A stretch of 64,000 nucleotides of DNA from Misgurnus anguillicaudatus (GCF_027580225.2 NC_073341.2:10636001-10700000), one strand, 5' to 3'. Counted from the stretch's first letter, positions 1 through 12,382 are shown. Numbers and translations are program-made. The notes: generated by a model not told the origin, from the sequence alone.

Positions 1-1
1 G

Positions 2-60
2 GTTCTTGCATGTCTTGTGGGGCAAAATAAATGACAGCTAGTCACAAGACACACAAGAAC
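2..60. repeat. Short inverted repeat at left edge
   Basis: An arm starting GTTCTTGCATGTCTTGTG (from 2) is matched in inverted orientation by CACAAGACACACAAGAAC ending near 60. It looks like a small foldback element or the end of one. The window starts too close to see flanking duplications. Confidence 0.45.
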
Positions 61-150
61 TAATGAGAATCGATGTTATCGATGTGCTGCCACATTTGAA
101 TTTACAGCACTGATCTCTATGTTTTCAATAATACAAAACGTATTCATTTC

Positions 151-531
151 TTAAAGGGGACATATCATGAAAATTCAACTTTTTCCATGTTCAAGTCCTA
201 TAATTGGGTCCCCAGTGCTTCTACCAACCTAAAAAATGTGAAAAAGATCAACCCAGTAACTTAGTTTTGGTAAACCATTCTCTGCAAGCATGTGAAAAAA
301 TAGGTCATTGAAATTTGGCTCCCCTTGTGATGTCAGAAGGGGATAATACCCCCCCCCTTAATCTGCACTATCTAACCACGAAACTGCCATTTAGTGCAGA
401 GATCAGCTCATTTGCATGTTAAAAGACACACCCAAAAGTTATCAGTGGGTTTTTTAGTTAGATCTTCACATATATACTCTGGGGACACCGAGTGCTGCTT
501 TAGACACTGCTGCAGTATGAATCCTTTAACT
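151..531. mobile_element. TTAA-flanked MITE, AAAGGGGACAT family
   Basis: It begins TTAAAGGGGACATATCATGA and carries the internal sequence 'ataattgggtccccagtgct', which recurs near 28240. The second half ('actctggggacacc') recurs at about 5858 and 29970. It is non-coding and lies in the gkap1 intron to the left of coding exon 3. The right boundary is approximate. Confidence 0.6.
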
Positions 532-929
532 TGTTCAAATCAGCCCCAAATTATTGCTGCAAACACACAGTTAACGTATGCATTAACTGAAACTGGACTT
601 AGCAGTCATGTCTGAAACTGCCAAATGTAGCATCTATTTACATATATATCTATGGTCGCAGGTGGTGCAAAAGAGTGGAGCCAGGGACTACTTCACATAT
701 TCATGTCTATGATTCCTGGCAAAAAGGTGCATATTCGTAGATCTGTGCATATTATAGCTGTATTCAAGTGGTTTCTAAAGAAATTATTGTCACAGGATAA
801 ACTTTTATTTATGCTATTATGATGCTAAAAGATTTAAGTGATAAAATCATCAACTACATGGAGACAAATCCTTATGTCAGAATAAGTATTTGGATAGTTT
901 GGATAAAGGTGTTCATACGATTATTTTAC

Positions 930-3430
930 CTTTTTCTGTTCCTCAAAATCCAGCTTACTTAACATCAACGCCTTCTCCAGATCTGCCTCATACAAGTCAC
1001 TTGTCAGCTGTAACAAACACACACAGGTTATCCAAAGAGTGAAAAGAGTAAAGTAACATGAACCACTTTCACACAGTGCGCTGATCCCATATAATTGCCA
1101 AAGTTAATCCCAAGATGGAGACCTAGTAATATTGCTGGGATCTGTCCCGGAGTGAATACAACCCAGGTAAGGGATGTTGTAGTCAGGATGTGTGAACGGA
1201 TTCACAGATCACAGAAAATCAGCAGCAGTGTGAATGAATGAAATTTAAAACATTCCGGGACACATTATCAGCGTATTTTTCGGAAAATAGGAAAATGGTA
1301 AAAGGGCTATAACGTCAAATCCTGGGGTTCCCTGGGAAAGTACCTGCTCATCTCTCTGTTTCCAATCCTGCCAGTTCTCCTGTGGTGTGGCGCTGTGCTG
1401 GACAGTTGCCGGGTTCAGCAGGTCATTCGCTAAATCTGATAGTGTCAGTGTTGAAGGGGGCGCTGCAGACCTCTGAGGGATCTTCTTAAAGGCAAGACTC
1501 CTAAGCTACAGTGCAGATGACAACAACATACTGTAAAATTTGGAGCACATTATGTTTTTAATGTCAGGGTTAAGAGTTCCAAGTTGTGTCACGATATTTT
1601 TATTGTTGTAAATTACATAGGCGTCGGATCCATTATATGTGGCTGAGACAAGACCAATGATATCAGACCCACTAACTTTTTCTCAAATTTAGCACATGTC
1701 TGTTCACAGTCGGTCAGGGACTATTTTTCCAGCGGAAGGAAGGTTTTTGGTGCATTTATACATACTTTTTGCTTTAAAGAGCACCTATTGTCCGATTCAC
1801 AAGTTTACATTTTCTTTGGTGTGTGTGTGTGTATAGTACATGTTAAAGGACAAGTTCGGTATTTTACACTTAAGGCCCTGTTTTCAGATTGTTTATGATG
1901 AAATAGAACGGTTTTGACTTAAATTTGGACATATGATGCTGGCCCGATTTTCGGGTGTTTATTGTATCACCTCCCACCTCTACAATGGCTTTATAGGTGC
2001 ACTGGAACAATCCTTTCTAAAATGCATTAAACTTTTGTTTAAAAAAGACGTGAAACTCAGCGAGTGGTCAGGGGTGTTCACTGATATGCTCACACAAAAA
2101 TGGCTGCAAAAGATGCTTTCCAACAGGTGTTTTAGCATTCGTTGTAAACTTGTGGACTTATTTTTCCAGACGCCTCACACCCGTATATTCTTCCGCTTAG
2201 AGCTTGAATAATAGACACTCCAGCCCAGGTGGTGGCGCTAATCCGCCTTTGCCAATTGCAAGAATACAAACAACTCCATTTCTGTTCCCTGCGGCGGAGT
2301 AATACCGTACCTCACAGCACATCTAATACAAGTCAATGGAGTTGGACAAAAACTACGATAAAACCTGTTGGAAAGCATCTTTTGCAGTGATTTTTGTGGG
2401 GGCATATCAGTGAACACCCCTGACCACTCAGTGAGTTTCACGTCTCTGTAAACAAAAGTTGAATGCATTTTAGAAAGGATTGTTCCTGTGCACCTATACA
2501 GCCATTATAGAGGTGGGAGGTGATACAATAAACTCCCGAAAATTCTCGGGCCAGCATCATATGTCAAAATTTCAGCCAAAACTGTTTTATTTCATCATAA
2601 ACAATCTGAAAACAGGCCTTTAAGTGTAAAATACCGAACTTGTCCTTTAACAATGCAAAAGGTACAAACCCCAAAGTAAACAATGACGCGAGCTATTGTC
2701 TCCAGTGTAAATCTCTTTTCTTGGACTACAACAAACACACAGATTGTAGGCAACTGTTTACATCCTGGGACTGGTGATGTAGACAAGACCAAAATTTTTA
2801 TAATTCCTCCTGCTTTTGACTCACAGACCCTTTAAGTTAACTTCTGTTAGCAACCGAATCATTCAAACATGGTAAGGAGCGTTACATTTCCGGCTGATTC
2901 GTAGGTATTCAGGCCAATCACAACGTACAGACTAGCTGGCCAATCAGGGACAGAGCTTTTCAAATCCGTGCGTTTCAGGAAGAGAGTGAAATTTGGAGCT
3001 ACAAAAATGTACGTTATGTGAAAAACACTGTGATTTTATAACCATAATCCACACGAACATATTGTATTATAACAAATACACATAATACTGTTGTTTTTAG
3101 CAATGATATAGGTGCTCTTTAATATTTGTATTGTTTGGTAAGACCTTTTAGTTCAGTTCATATGTTTAGTTTAACTTTTTAGTGTCAACTACTAAGCATC
3201 ACCTCATTGGCTTCACTCTGCTGCTGTTCCTTCTTTCTTCTCTTCTTCTCTTTCTTCTTTTCATTGTTTTGGTTGCTCTTCCCGCTAGAGGACTTCCCCG
3301 AACCGGGCTTTCCTACACCGCGTCCCACTTTGGGCTTCCCTGCATCCGAATCAGAATCCGAATCGGAGTCAACTTGCAGCAAAGCGAAGCGGGACGCCGT
3401 GGTAGGCACTGAGATCATAGCCGATGTCAT
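930..3430 (-). CDS. gkap1: G kinase-anchoring protein 1, first three coding exons (partial)
   Basis: Minus-strand coding exons lie at 3430-3203 (76 codons), 1505-1344 (54) and 1007-930 (26), all phase 0 with GT donors and AG acceptors. Exon 1 starts at ATG 3430 and reads [17 protein letters not shown], then an Asp-Ser run and a basic [19 protein letters not shown] segment. Exon 2 reads [12 protein letters not shown] to [12 protein letters not shown]. Exon 3 reads [20 protein letters not shown]. This is the characteristic N-terminal half of GKAP1 (GKAP42), a Golgi-associated coiled-coil protein known to bind cGMP-dependent protein kinase I. The C-terminal coiled-coil exons should lie beyond the left edge; none was found at 1-929. 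A small AG acceptor (exon from 3437) just upstream of the ATG suggests a separate 5' UTR exon. Confidence 0.93.
1774..3122. mobile_element. TTAA-flanked MITE with AAAGAGCACC ends (copy 1, split by an insertion)
   Basis: It starts TTAAAGAGCACCTATTGTCC and ends ATAGGTGCTCTTTAA, an inverted terminal repeat with TTAA at both ends. A second copy lies at 54252-55425 with the same internal blocks ('aaaggtacaaaccccaaagt', 'ggctgac/attc..caatcacaacgtacag'). Copy 1 is interrupted by a foldback element at 1843-2650. It occupies the gkap1 intron between coding exons 1 and 2. Confidence 0.75.
1843..2650. mobile_element. Foldback (palindromic) element nested in the 1774-3122 MITE
   Basis: The left arm from TTAAAGGACAAGTTCGGTAT (1843) is repeated in inverted orientation ending ATACCGAACTTGTCCTTTAA (2650). 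The arms are about 300 bp and the loop about 190 bp. TTAA is present at both ends, and the related copy at 54 kb lacks the insertion at this point, so the left and right borders are well defined. Open frames on both strands are palindrome artefacts. Confidence 0.8.
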
Positions 3431-3589
3431 CCTGAACCTGCCAGTGGGACGATCAAGACGGGAAAACTGTTATTTATACGGTCTCTATGATTCAAACAGA
3501 CAAACATTGAACATTAAACACAGCTGTAAATTGGATTGTATAGACTTCCAAAACGTAACTGTGTTTCATATAAACCTATATACTTGATA

Positions 3590-4669
3590 GATATATAGTA
3601 AATGGTAACGGTAATGGTTTAGTATCAATTTAAAGCGTGAGTGAATTCAATGAGTACGCATAATGATGTCTTTCAGGCTGTTAAAAACAAGTTAGCTACC
3701 TACCCAGTGGACATCTCCTAGTGAGCATTAGCGTTGGAACATTTGCATCGAACATTCGCAGTGCCCTTTTATATCTAAATATGTTGTTGTCTAAGTAGGT
3801 ACCTTCGTGTGTTTTAAACAGTCCCCTGTTTTAATTTGTGGCTAGCTCATACTTTTTAGCTCAGCAATGCTAGAAAAAACACGCGTTGTATCTGTGCTAT
3901 TTCTCACGAACAGGCTTCATCATATATAAGACATGCTACGTGTAAACTTGATCGAGGTGCGTTTATAAGGATCTAAACAAACTTTCACCTGGTTAAAGTG
4001 GCTGTCGGTATCCACGGATTTGACAAACTGCAACAATAGACTAAAGTATGGCGGACTGCGTGGACATTACAATTTGAACAGAATCAAAGAGTGCTCAACG
4101 ACTGTTTTATTGTATGCCAGAAGGGGGCGCTCGTTTGCTCAGAAAACCTAATTCCCTTTAAACCGCATTCCAATCTCGACATGTTTTTTCACTTATTGTA
4201 TACATTTGACCTTTTAAACGTATAATATATTTAATCTATTAATTCGGACCATTTCATATACCTTATAGACAAATTAAAACCCACCCAATAATCTCTATAA
4301 ATATCCTAAAGATGTTCATCCAGTTGTTTATCGAGTGATCACAAATGACTGTGATTGGTCCATCTTGGTTACGGATGAGAAATGTAACAGCTATCACGTG
4401 ACACCACAAATTACGTATTATTTTTTACAGGGATCTGCATACATAAACAGTTCCACTAAGAAACGTAATAAATATTGTATTAATGATCAAAAATGAAAAT
4501 TAAAAATATGAGCACCTTTATTTAGACTCATGTCACCTCACGTATCAGACTGGACACGACGTCTGTGAACCGCATAGCCCCGCCCATTTTGGGTTTGTTG
4601 TTTACTGATATACGGCGATCTAGCCGATTACATTGCATCTGTAAACGACACAAATCAATGGTGTAATAC
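3590..4669. other. Region upstream of gkap1, no gene seen
   Basis: This stretch between the gkap1 start and the palindrome at 4670 holds no exon I can recognise. It probably contains the gkap1 promoter and a non-coding first exon on the minus strand. I could not place a transcription start. Confidence 0.3.
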
Positions 4670-4832
4670 TAGGCTTGTTCAACTTCATGCGGCGCCGCAA
4701 GAACCGACAGCCAGATGACGTCAAAGTAACGCGCGAATGAATCAAGAAATCAAATTTCGTCTCGCTCTCGCGATACTTTGACGTCATCCGGCTGTCGATT
4801 CGTGCTGCGCCGCATGAAATCGAACAAGCCTA
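4670..4832. mobile_element. Short palindromic MITE with two TGACGTCA-type sites
   Basis: TAGGCTTGTTCAACTTCATG at the left end is matched by CATGAAATCGAACAAGCCTA at the right end, and the two halves fold back on each other nearly end to end. Each arm carries a TGACGTCA core (GATGACGTCAAAG and TTTGACGTCATC), the consensus CRE/ATF octamer. An end resembling this one (TGTTCGACTTCATGCGGC) is found on the larger foldback at 7282-8019. Confidence 0.7.
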
Positions 4833-5169
4833 TTCTGTCTAGAGGCTTCCTGAAATTAATAGAAGGATTAGAGATGAATGTTAATATTATTTCCCCGTCA
4901 TCAAGGCATCAAAATGTGTAAAAACACAACACAAAACGTAAGCTGAAAATGTTTAATAGATTTTACTTGCAGGAGGAAAACCTTGGGGTCAGTCAAGATG
5001 GGAGAATGGTGGACAATTTGCTTATACGGCAGTCATGGGACTGGAATATATTATTTATGTAACTTAAATAACTTAGTGTGGTTAGATCTTTTTTTGCTTT
5101 AGTCATATGCATCAGTGAGCTTAATGCTCACATTTCTTTATTGCATGCTTTGAATAATTAAATGTCTGA

Positions 5170-6430
<1,261 letters not shown>

Positions 6431-6435
6431 ATGTC

Positions 6436-6630
6436 GGAGCCAATGGTGTAGTGGGCAGCTCTCCGACATATGGTGCAAACGCACTTCCGGCGACCCGAGT
6501 TCGAATCCCGGCTCGAGGTCCATTGCCGATCCCATACCCCTCTCTCTACCCTCTACTTTCCTGTCGTCTCTCAAATCTACTGTCTATCGATAAAAGGCAA
6601 AAATGGCCAAAAAATAATTATAAAAAAAAA
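6436..6630 (+). mobile_element. tRNA-derived SINE
   Basis: A tRNA-like head carries an A-box-like TGGTGTAGTGGGCAGC and a clear B box GAGTTCGAATCCCGG (about 6497-6511). A non-tRNA pyrimidine-rich body ('cccctctctctaccctc') and an A-rich tail follow. The head does not close into a clean cloverleaf and lacks a free 3' end, so it is a SINE, not a tRNA gene. Confidence 0.75.
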
Positions 6631-6639
6631 ATCATACGT

Positions 6640-7230
6640 CGTCAGACCTTATTTAGTGAACCTTTTTAAAAAAAAAGATAAACTTCCTTATAATAATTAA
6701 TAATATAATAATTATAATTACACCATAATGACATTTAAAAAAATACAACTTGTACTTCAACAAAGACGATGAAGTACAGTGGAATGGATCAGTTCTGATA
6801 AAACAATCGCCTACATATTTGATCTAATGTAAATGATTTAAGAAGTCTATAAAAGAAGATTCTAAAACAAACCAATTATACATAAACTTAATTTAAAAAT
6901 TGTTATAATAAAAACAATTAATTGTAACATCATTTTTTTGCATCATTCTTACTACACCGCTTTTACCACTGTCATAACAGACAAAAAAGGTTCAACCGTT
7001 TTGGATTTAATATACATCTCTTATAATATTTCATACGCTGATCCAATAACTTCAAATATACTCCTGATGGGGCGTCAAGATGCTTCCCTTCCTCAGGTAA
7101 TGTATGCAGATTCTGAGCTTCTCACAATGGAGGCATAGCCAAGTTCTTGCTGAAAGATTTTGGGCAAGTTTTATTAGAGACCACCTGATTTACAGACTCG
7201 CCAGAAGTGGAAGGAGGATGGAAAGCCTAT
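6640..7230. other. AT-rich intergenic stretch
   Basis: AT-rich sequence with no convincing exon or repeat boundary. Nothing further is seen. Confidence 0.3.
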
Positions 7231-7281
7231 TCCAGTGGTCACCAATCCTGCTCCTGGAGGGCCGGTGGCTCTAAAGAGTTT

Positions 7282-8019
7282 AGGTGTGTTCGACTTCATG
7301 CGGCGCTGCGCAGACTGATCGGCGGCTGACTTGAAGCAGTGCATTCCGGTTAGTAACTTTGTCCGACTTCAGCTGGTGCTGCTGGCACGTGACTGTGTCA
7401 TATGGTTTTTAAGTACCGCGAGAGCGATTCGAGATCAGCCGCCGGAGTTAGTCAGCACAGTTCCCGAAGAGGAGCTGCACGGGCTGTAATGACGACACAG
7501 CTGTTTCAAGATTGGTCGGATTCACCACATGACAACAATCACGTGTGTTTCGTGTGTATTTTCACGCCCTCAGTTCCACAAATGCTCACAAATCTGTATT
7601 TTTATAACAGTTAAAGCTCTTTTCATGTAGTCGCGATGTTATATTGTGTCATCTTCATCAAAATAAAATGGATAAAAAAACGTAGACCCCACTACATTGG
7701 TATTTAAATAATATATGCTTATGTTGAACTCTTTATTCTTGTAAAACACTGCTGTAAGCCTTCAGTTCCACTCATGCTCATACACGGACATTCAAAACAG
7801 TATAATTCACATTTTATGTAGTTTACATCTTACAAATCATGTTTAATGCAATTAAGCAAGCAAACGGCACGTGATCAGCCATGCCTGACGTAAATGCAGC
7901 AAGCTACGGGAACCACAGCGCGTCCGACTTCACGTCTCCGTTTTCAGCTCCTCCCCGCCTGCACGCGGCTAGTCTCGCCGATCGGTTACATCCAGCCACA
8001 GCCGATGTCGAACACACCT
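7282..8019. mobile_element. Foldback-type MITE inserted in an older repeat
   Basis: The ends AGGTGTGTTCGACTTCATGC and GCCGATGTCGAACACACCT are inverted repeats. It splits an older interspersed repeat whose halves are at about 7233-7281 ('caatcctgctcctggagggcc') and 8020-8060 ('agttccaaccctaatcaaac'). The short ORF at 7402-7614 lies inside and is not convincing as a gene. Confidence 0.65.
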
Positions 8020-8152
8020 TTTAGTTCCAACCCTAATCAAACACACCTGAAGCACCTTAATTAGCTGTCATTATGGGAGGAGCCATGTCTCCACAGCTGC
8101 ATTAAATTGTTAATTAGTGGCTCTTTGTTCAGTGTGGCATCCAACCATAGAT

Positions 8153-8376
8153 ATGATGTTTTATTAACAAGGTTCGGGAGGAGCATGTTCAGATAATTAA
8201 ACACAGGTGAAAGCACTCTCTGATAATCAAACACAGGTGAAAGCCTTCTCAGATAATCAAACACAGGTGAAAGCATTCTCAGATAATCAAACACAGGTGG
8301 AAGCACTCAGCAATCAACCTAAGAGGGTACAAATAGACTCAGCAGTCTTACCTCACTATGTTGTCAGTTCGCAGCA
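8153..8376 (+). repeat. A1 repeat of the YR element
   Basis: Runs from ATGATGTTTTATTAAC to GTTCGCAGCA and matches 11987-12210 almost base for base. Inside are four tandem copies of a roughly 24-bp unit ('gataatcaaacacaggtgaaa'-type). The coding region begins 3 bp after it. Confidence 0.85.
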
Positions 8377-8379
8377 GAA

Positions 8380-10513
8380 ATGTCTCAATCAAGCTCCTCT
8401 TCCAACAAAGACACGGACACCTCCAGGGATGCATCTCCACACCCCACCGATCCCACGGTCATCCCTCCTACACCGGACGTCCCACTTGAGCCCCCGGCTT
8501 CTCCTCGCGGCTGCACACCGGCCCGATCAGCCCGGCGCTCACCAAAGCGCCGAGACCAATCTTCACTGCCCCCGACTAGACACCCACCTCCTTCTCCAGC
8601 TTCCTCCTACCGCTCGGCCGTCCCGACGATCCCTCCTATTGGGAAATGGACCGTAGCCAGACTGAGGCAAGCGCTGAGTAACTCAGACCTTCAAGCTCCG
8701 AGGAAGATGAACAAAGCGGAGCTGTACTCGCTGTATGTATCCCTTCAGTCGACTCCCAAGACGACTCACAAGCAGAGCAAAGCCCACAGGGCTCAAAAAT
8801 CGCCTGCCCAGTCACCACCATCGTCTTCTCGCTCAGGTCGCAGCTCGCGCCAGCTGTTGAGGCGCCGCAGCAACAGGCCCTCAGCTAGCCTGGGCAAAGA
8901 TCCAGATTTCGCCATGACAGGTGCATAACCACCGGCCGACGAGGCTCAGCCCTCCACCTCTGCTTACGCTACAGCAGCGCTGTATGCAGACAGGCCCAGA
9001 AGCCTCCCCACAGCCGCACAGTTTTATTCTCTAGCTGTTCATAACACTTTTCTTTTTCAGTGGCCTCCAGCTCCGGTGGCAAACACTAGCGCGAAGCTAT
9101 CGCCGCTAGCACCACAGATACAACAGGGTCATCAGTTCTACCCAACAGGTTACAACCCCACCCACTTCCAATGGCCCGCAGGTGCAACAACTCAAACGAG
9201 CGCAGCCCTGCCTCCGCTTGCAGCCCAAGCACACAGCGATTTCTATCATCCCTCACATCCTCATACTAACTTTCCTTTTCAATTTCCAACAGGTCTTCCA
9301 ATCACAAGGGCACCAATGTCATTCGCAGCCCCGGATCATACCCTTCCCGGTTCTACTATACAAAATAAATCACCATATCCTCTTTGTTTTTCAGCCACTC
9401 CACCGCCTGTTCCATCCAACGCAGTCGCCATGGAACCTCCACCAGTTTCCCAATCCATCCAAGCTCAGATCCTCTCAGAAATTCAGGATGCTGGCTCCAG
9501 AGGCGGAACAATTCCCAACTCCAGCTCTTCGCCATTCAGAACTAATATTCCCGTAACCCACCCGTTAAAACCACTGTTGGACGCATCACTCGACACTATC
9601 CTTCAAGCGGTATCTCCCAGGACCCTTCAATCCTACGTTACCGCTTGGAGATGCTTTAAAACATTCCATGCCTCTTATAACCTGCCTTTCCCTGATTTTT
9701 CTCTCCTTTCAATCACCTCTTTTATCTCCTACCTTAACATCATTAAGGGCCTACAAGTTGGGTCCATTAAAGGTTATTTGAGCGGCATCCAGTTTTTCCA
9801 TAAATTGATGTACGGTGCTCCTTCCACGGAGATAATCAATTCCCAAACCTCTCTCCTAATTAAAGGGATTCAAAAATCCCAGCCTACCCGCCCCGACGCC
9901 AGACAACCTATAACGCTAGACATTCTCACCAAATGTATTCAGACCCTCCGCACAGGCTACCAGCCCATTGGTTCCGCTCGCACACTCGATGCTATGTTTA
10001 TCCTAGCCTTTTTTGGTTTTCTTAGATGCTCGGAACTCGCCATTACTTCTAAATTTGACCCAAAAATCCACCCAACCATCTCAGACTTATCAGTACTAGA
10101 CAGCGAAACTATTTCATATCTGATTAAACAAAGTAAAACGGATCAAACCAAAAAAGGTCATTTCATCTACGTTTTTAATCTCGCTTCGCAAATCCAACCA
10201 TACCAGTCAATTCTGGCCTATCTACAATGGAGAAGTTCCCAAGCTAAATCTCCCCTGGAACCCCTATTTTTAGATGAATCCAAAAAACCCGTGACCCGTT
10301 TTTGGTTCCAGAAACACCTCAAATCTGTTCTCCAACAGTCAGGCATTCCAGCAAAGAATTTTTCAAGTCGGGGCAGCAACTTCAGCAGCCCAAAAAGGCC
10401 TCTCCCAACAGCAGATCCAAGCCCTTGGGAGATGGTCCTCTGATGCTTTCCAAAGCTATATCAGGACAAACCGGTTCCACATTAAAAAAGCCCACCAAAC
10501 CCTAATCGAGTAA
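8380..10513 (+). pseudogene. SAP-like domain plus tyrosine recombinase ORF, inactivated copy
   Basis: The frame starting at ATG 8380 is shared by two open blocks (8380-8928 and 9076-10443), separated only by a TAA at 8926-8928. The first block is Ser/Pro/Arg-rich and contains a SAP-like helix-extended-helix segment (IGKWTVARLRQAL to MNKAELYSLYV). The second has a long low-complexity linker, an SAM-like core-binding region (SPRTLQSYVTAWRCFKTF to VGSIKGYLSGIQFF) and the catalytic domain with the first catalytic Arg in GFLRCSELA and the Lys region QSKTDQTKKGH. Near 10366-10370 a small deletion shifts the frame and removes the HxxR box. The terminal part with the tyrosine (QSYIR) persists in another frame to a stop at 10511-10513. 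This copy cannot make an intact recombinase. Confidence 0.82.
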
Positions 10514-10565
10514 CCCTCAAACTCAAATCCCCTCTTTTCTCCTCTTTCCTGTTTCCTCTTTCCAT

Positions 10566-11695
10566 CCAGCGAGCATTGGTCTCACAGCGGATGGAGTGAG
10601 AACTTCCCCGGTAGAGCACTTACGTTTTCTCTTTCATCCAGCGATGCAGTGTGAGAAAATCTCCCGGGCAAGCACTCATTTTTTCCATTTCCTTTCCGTC
10701 CAGCGAGCACTGGTCTCACAGCGGACGGAACGAGAACTTTTCCGGTAGAGCACTTACATTTTCTCTTTCATCCAGCGATGCAGTGTGAGAAAATCTCCCG
10801 GACAAGCACTCGTTTTCCTTTTCTGTTTCCTTTCCGTCCAGCGAGCATTGGTCTCACAGCGGACGGAGTGAGCTCTTCCCCAGTAGAGCACTTAAGTTTT
10901 CTCTTTCATCCAGCGATGCAGTGTGAGAAAATCTCCTGGGCAAGCACTCATTTTTCCTCTGTTTCCTTTCCGTCCAGCGAGCACTAGTCTCACAGCGGAC
11001 GGAGCGAGAACTTTTCCGGTAGAGCGCTTACATTTTCTCTTTCATCCAGCGATGCAGTGTGAGAAAATCTCCCGGACAAGCACTCGTTTTCCTTTTCTGT
11101 TTCCTTTCCGTCCAGCGAGCATTGGTCTCACAGCGGACGGAGTCAGCTCTTCCCCGTAGAGCACTTCAGTTTTCTCCTCCATCCAGCGATGCAGTGTGAG
11201 AAAATCTCCCGGGCAAGCACTTACTTTCCAGTTTCCTCTTTCTGTCCAGCAAGCACTGGTCCCATAGCAGAAAGAGTGAGAACTTTTCCAATAGAGCACT
11301 TAAGGTTTCTCTTTCATCCAGCGATGCAGTGTGAGAAAATCTCCCAGGCAAGCACTTACTTTGCAGTTTGCCCTTTCTGTCCAGCAAGCACTGGTCCCAT
11401 AGCAGAAAGAGTGAGAACTTTTCCGATAGAGCATTTACATTTTCTCTTTCATCCAGCGATGCAGTGTGAGAAAATATCCCGGGCAAACGCCCATTTTCCT
11501 GTTTCGTTTCCGTCTAGCGAGCATTGGTCTCACAGCAGACGGAGCGAGAACTTTTCCGGTAGAGCACTTACATTTTCTCTTTCATCCAGCAATGCAGTGT
11601 GAGAAAATCTCCCGGGCAAGCACTTACTTTGCAGTTTGCTCTTTCTGTCCAGCAAGCACTGGTCCCATAGCAGAAAGAGTGAGAATTTTTCCTCC
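10566..11695 (+). repeat. Internal minisatellite, about 135-140 bp period
   Basis: About eight to nine head-to-tail copies (starts near 10566, 10697, 10836, 10971, 11110, 11244, 11379, 11511, 11647). Each contains two related half-units: 'tccagcgagcattggtctcacagcgg' and 'catccagcgatgcagtgtgag'. Short frames running through it on both strands are repeat artefacts. Confidence 0.85.
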
Positions 11696-11869
11696 CTACA
11701 ATCGCTCCCCGTTCACAGACCAACAGGGGCCGTCAGCTCAGACGGAGAGCCACTATTACGGGCCTCCCCGGTCAAGCACCCAGGCACCTTCTCGAGATGC
11801 CAGCCCGCCAAGCTCGGCACTCATTTGGGGGGTCTTTAGTCTGGCGGCTGTCCTCTGCTCTTGCACTTT

Positions 11870-11989
11870 GGGGGGAGTACTCTGGGTTCGGGCCGAACTC
11901 CGAGCTCGGAGCCCTCCCTCCGGACAGCACGCCAAATACGCATTAAACTTTACCCTCCAAATTATATGTAAGTGTGAACTCGTGAAATG
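11870..11989 (+). repeat. B1 repeat of the YR element
   Basis: Starts GGGGGGAGTACTCTGGGTTC and ends GAACTCGTGAAATG. It is repeated at 12264-12382 with very few differences, including one T missing in B2. Its end overlaps the start of A2 by the trinucleotide ATG. Confidence 0.85.
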
Positions 11990-12210
11990 ATGTTTTATTA
12001 ACAAGGTTCGGGAGGAGCATGTTCAGATAATTAAACACAGGTGAAAGCACTCTCTGATAATCAAACACAGGTGAAAGCATTCTCAGATAATCAAACACAG
12101 GTGAAAGCATTCTCAGATAATCAAACACAGGTGGAAGCACTCAGCAATCAACCTAAGAGGGTACAAATAGACTCAGCAGTCTTACCTCACTATGTTGTCA
12201 GTTCGCAGCA
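11987..12210 (+). repeat. A2 repeat of the YR element
   Basis: Second copy of the 224-bp A repeat, abutting B1, as expected of an A1...B1A2...B2 element. Confidence 0.85.
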
Positions 12211-12263
12211 TCCCCCCACCACCCCTTCTCCACACATTTTAGTCCTAAAACACACTTACATAG

Positions 12264-12382
12264 GGGGGGAGTACTCTGGGTTCGGGCCGAACTCCGAGCT
12301 CAGAGCCCTCCCTCCGGACAGCACGCCAAATACGCATTAAACTTACCCTCCAAATTATATGTAAGTGTGAACTCGTGAAATG
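12264..12382 (+). repeat. B2 repeat of the YR element (right end)
   Basis: Second copy of B. It ends GTGAAATG at 12382, directly followed by TACACTAGATGTCGCC, the resumed TIR of the host MITE. This fixes the right integration border. Confidence 0.82.

Larger units (their letters stand above)
8153..12382 (+). mobile_element. Tyrosine-recombinase element with split direct repeats (Ngaro-like, RT-less)
   Basis: Order is A1 (8153-8376), coding region (8380-10513), minisatellite (10566-11695), B1 (11870-11989), A2 (11987-12210), B2 (12264-12382). A1 and A2 are nearly identical and both 224 bp. B1 and B2 are nearly identical at about 120 bp. This A1...B1A2...B2 arrangement is the split-direct-repeat architecture known from Ngaro and PAT elements of the DIRS order. 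No target duplication is evident at the ends, as expected for tyrosine-recombinase integration. No reverse transcriptase or RNase H frame exists between A1 and B1, so this is either an internally deleted Ngaro or a YR-only lineage. Confidence 0.8.

Noticed and set aside
3182..3587. Plus-strand open frames opposite gkap1 exon 1
   Set aside because: They are the antisense of the Ser/Asp- and Lys-rich gkap1 coding exon and have no domain of their own.
6436..6520. Possible tRNA gene
   Set aside because: The A and B boxes are clear, but the sequence runs on into a SINE body and A-rich tail and does not form a full cloverleaf.
8061..8306. Minus-strand frame with repeated SPVFDYLRML
   Set aside because: Antisense of the 24-bp subrepeats in A1 and present again in A2; not a gene.
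10778..11602. Frames with repeated MQCEKISR / FPVEHLHFLFHPA
   Set aside because: Translation of the 135-140-bp minisatellite in the YR element.
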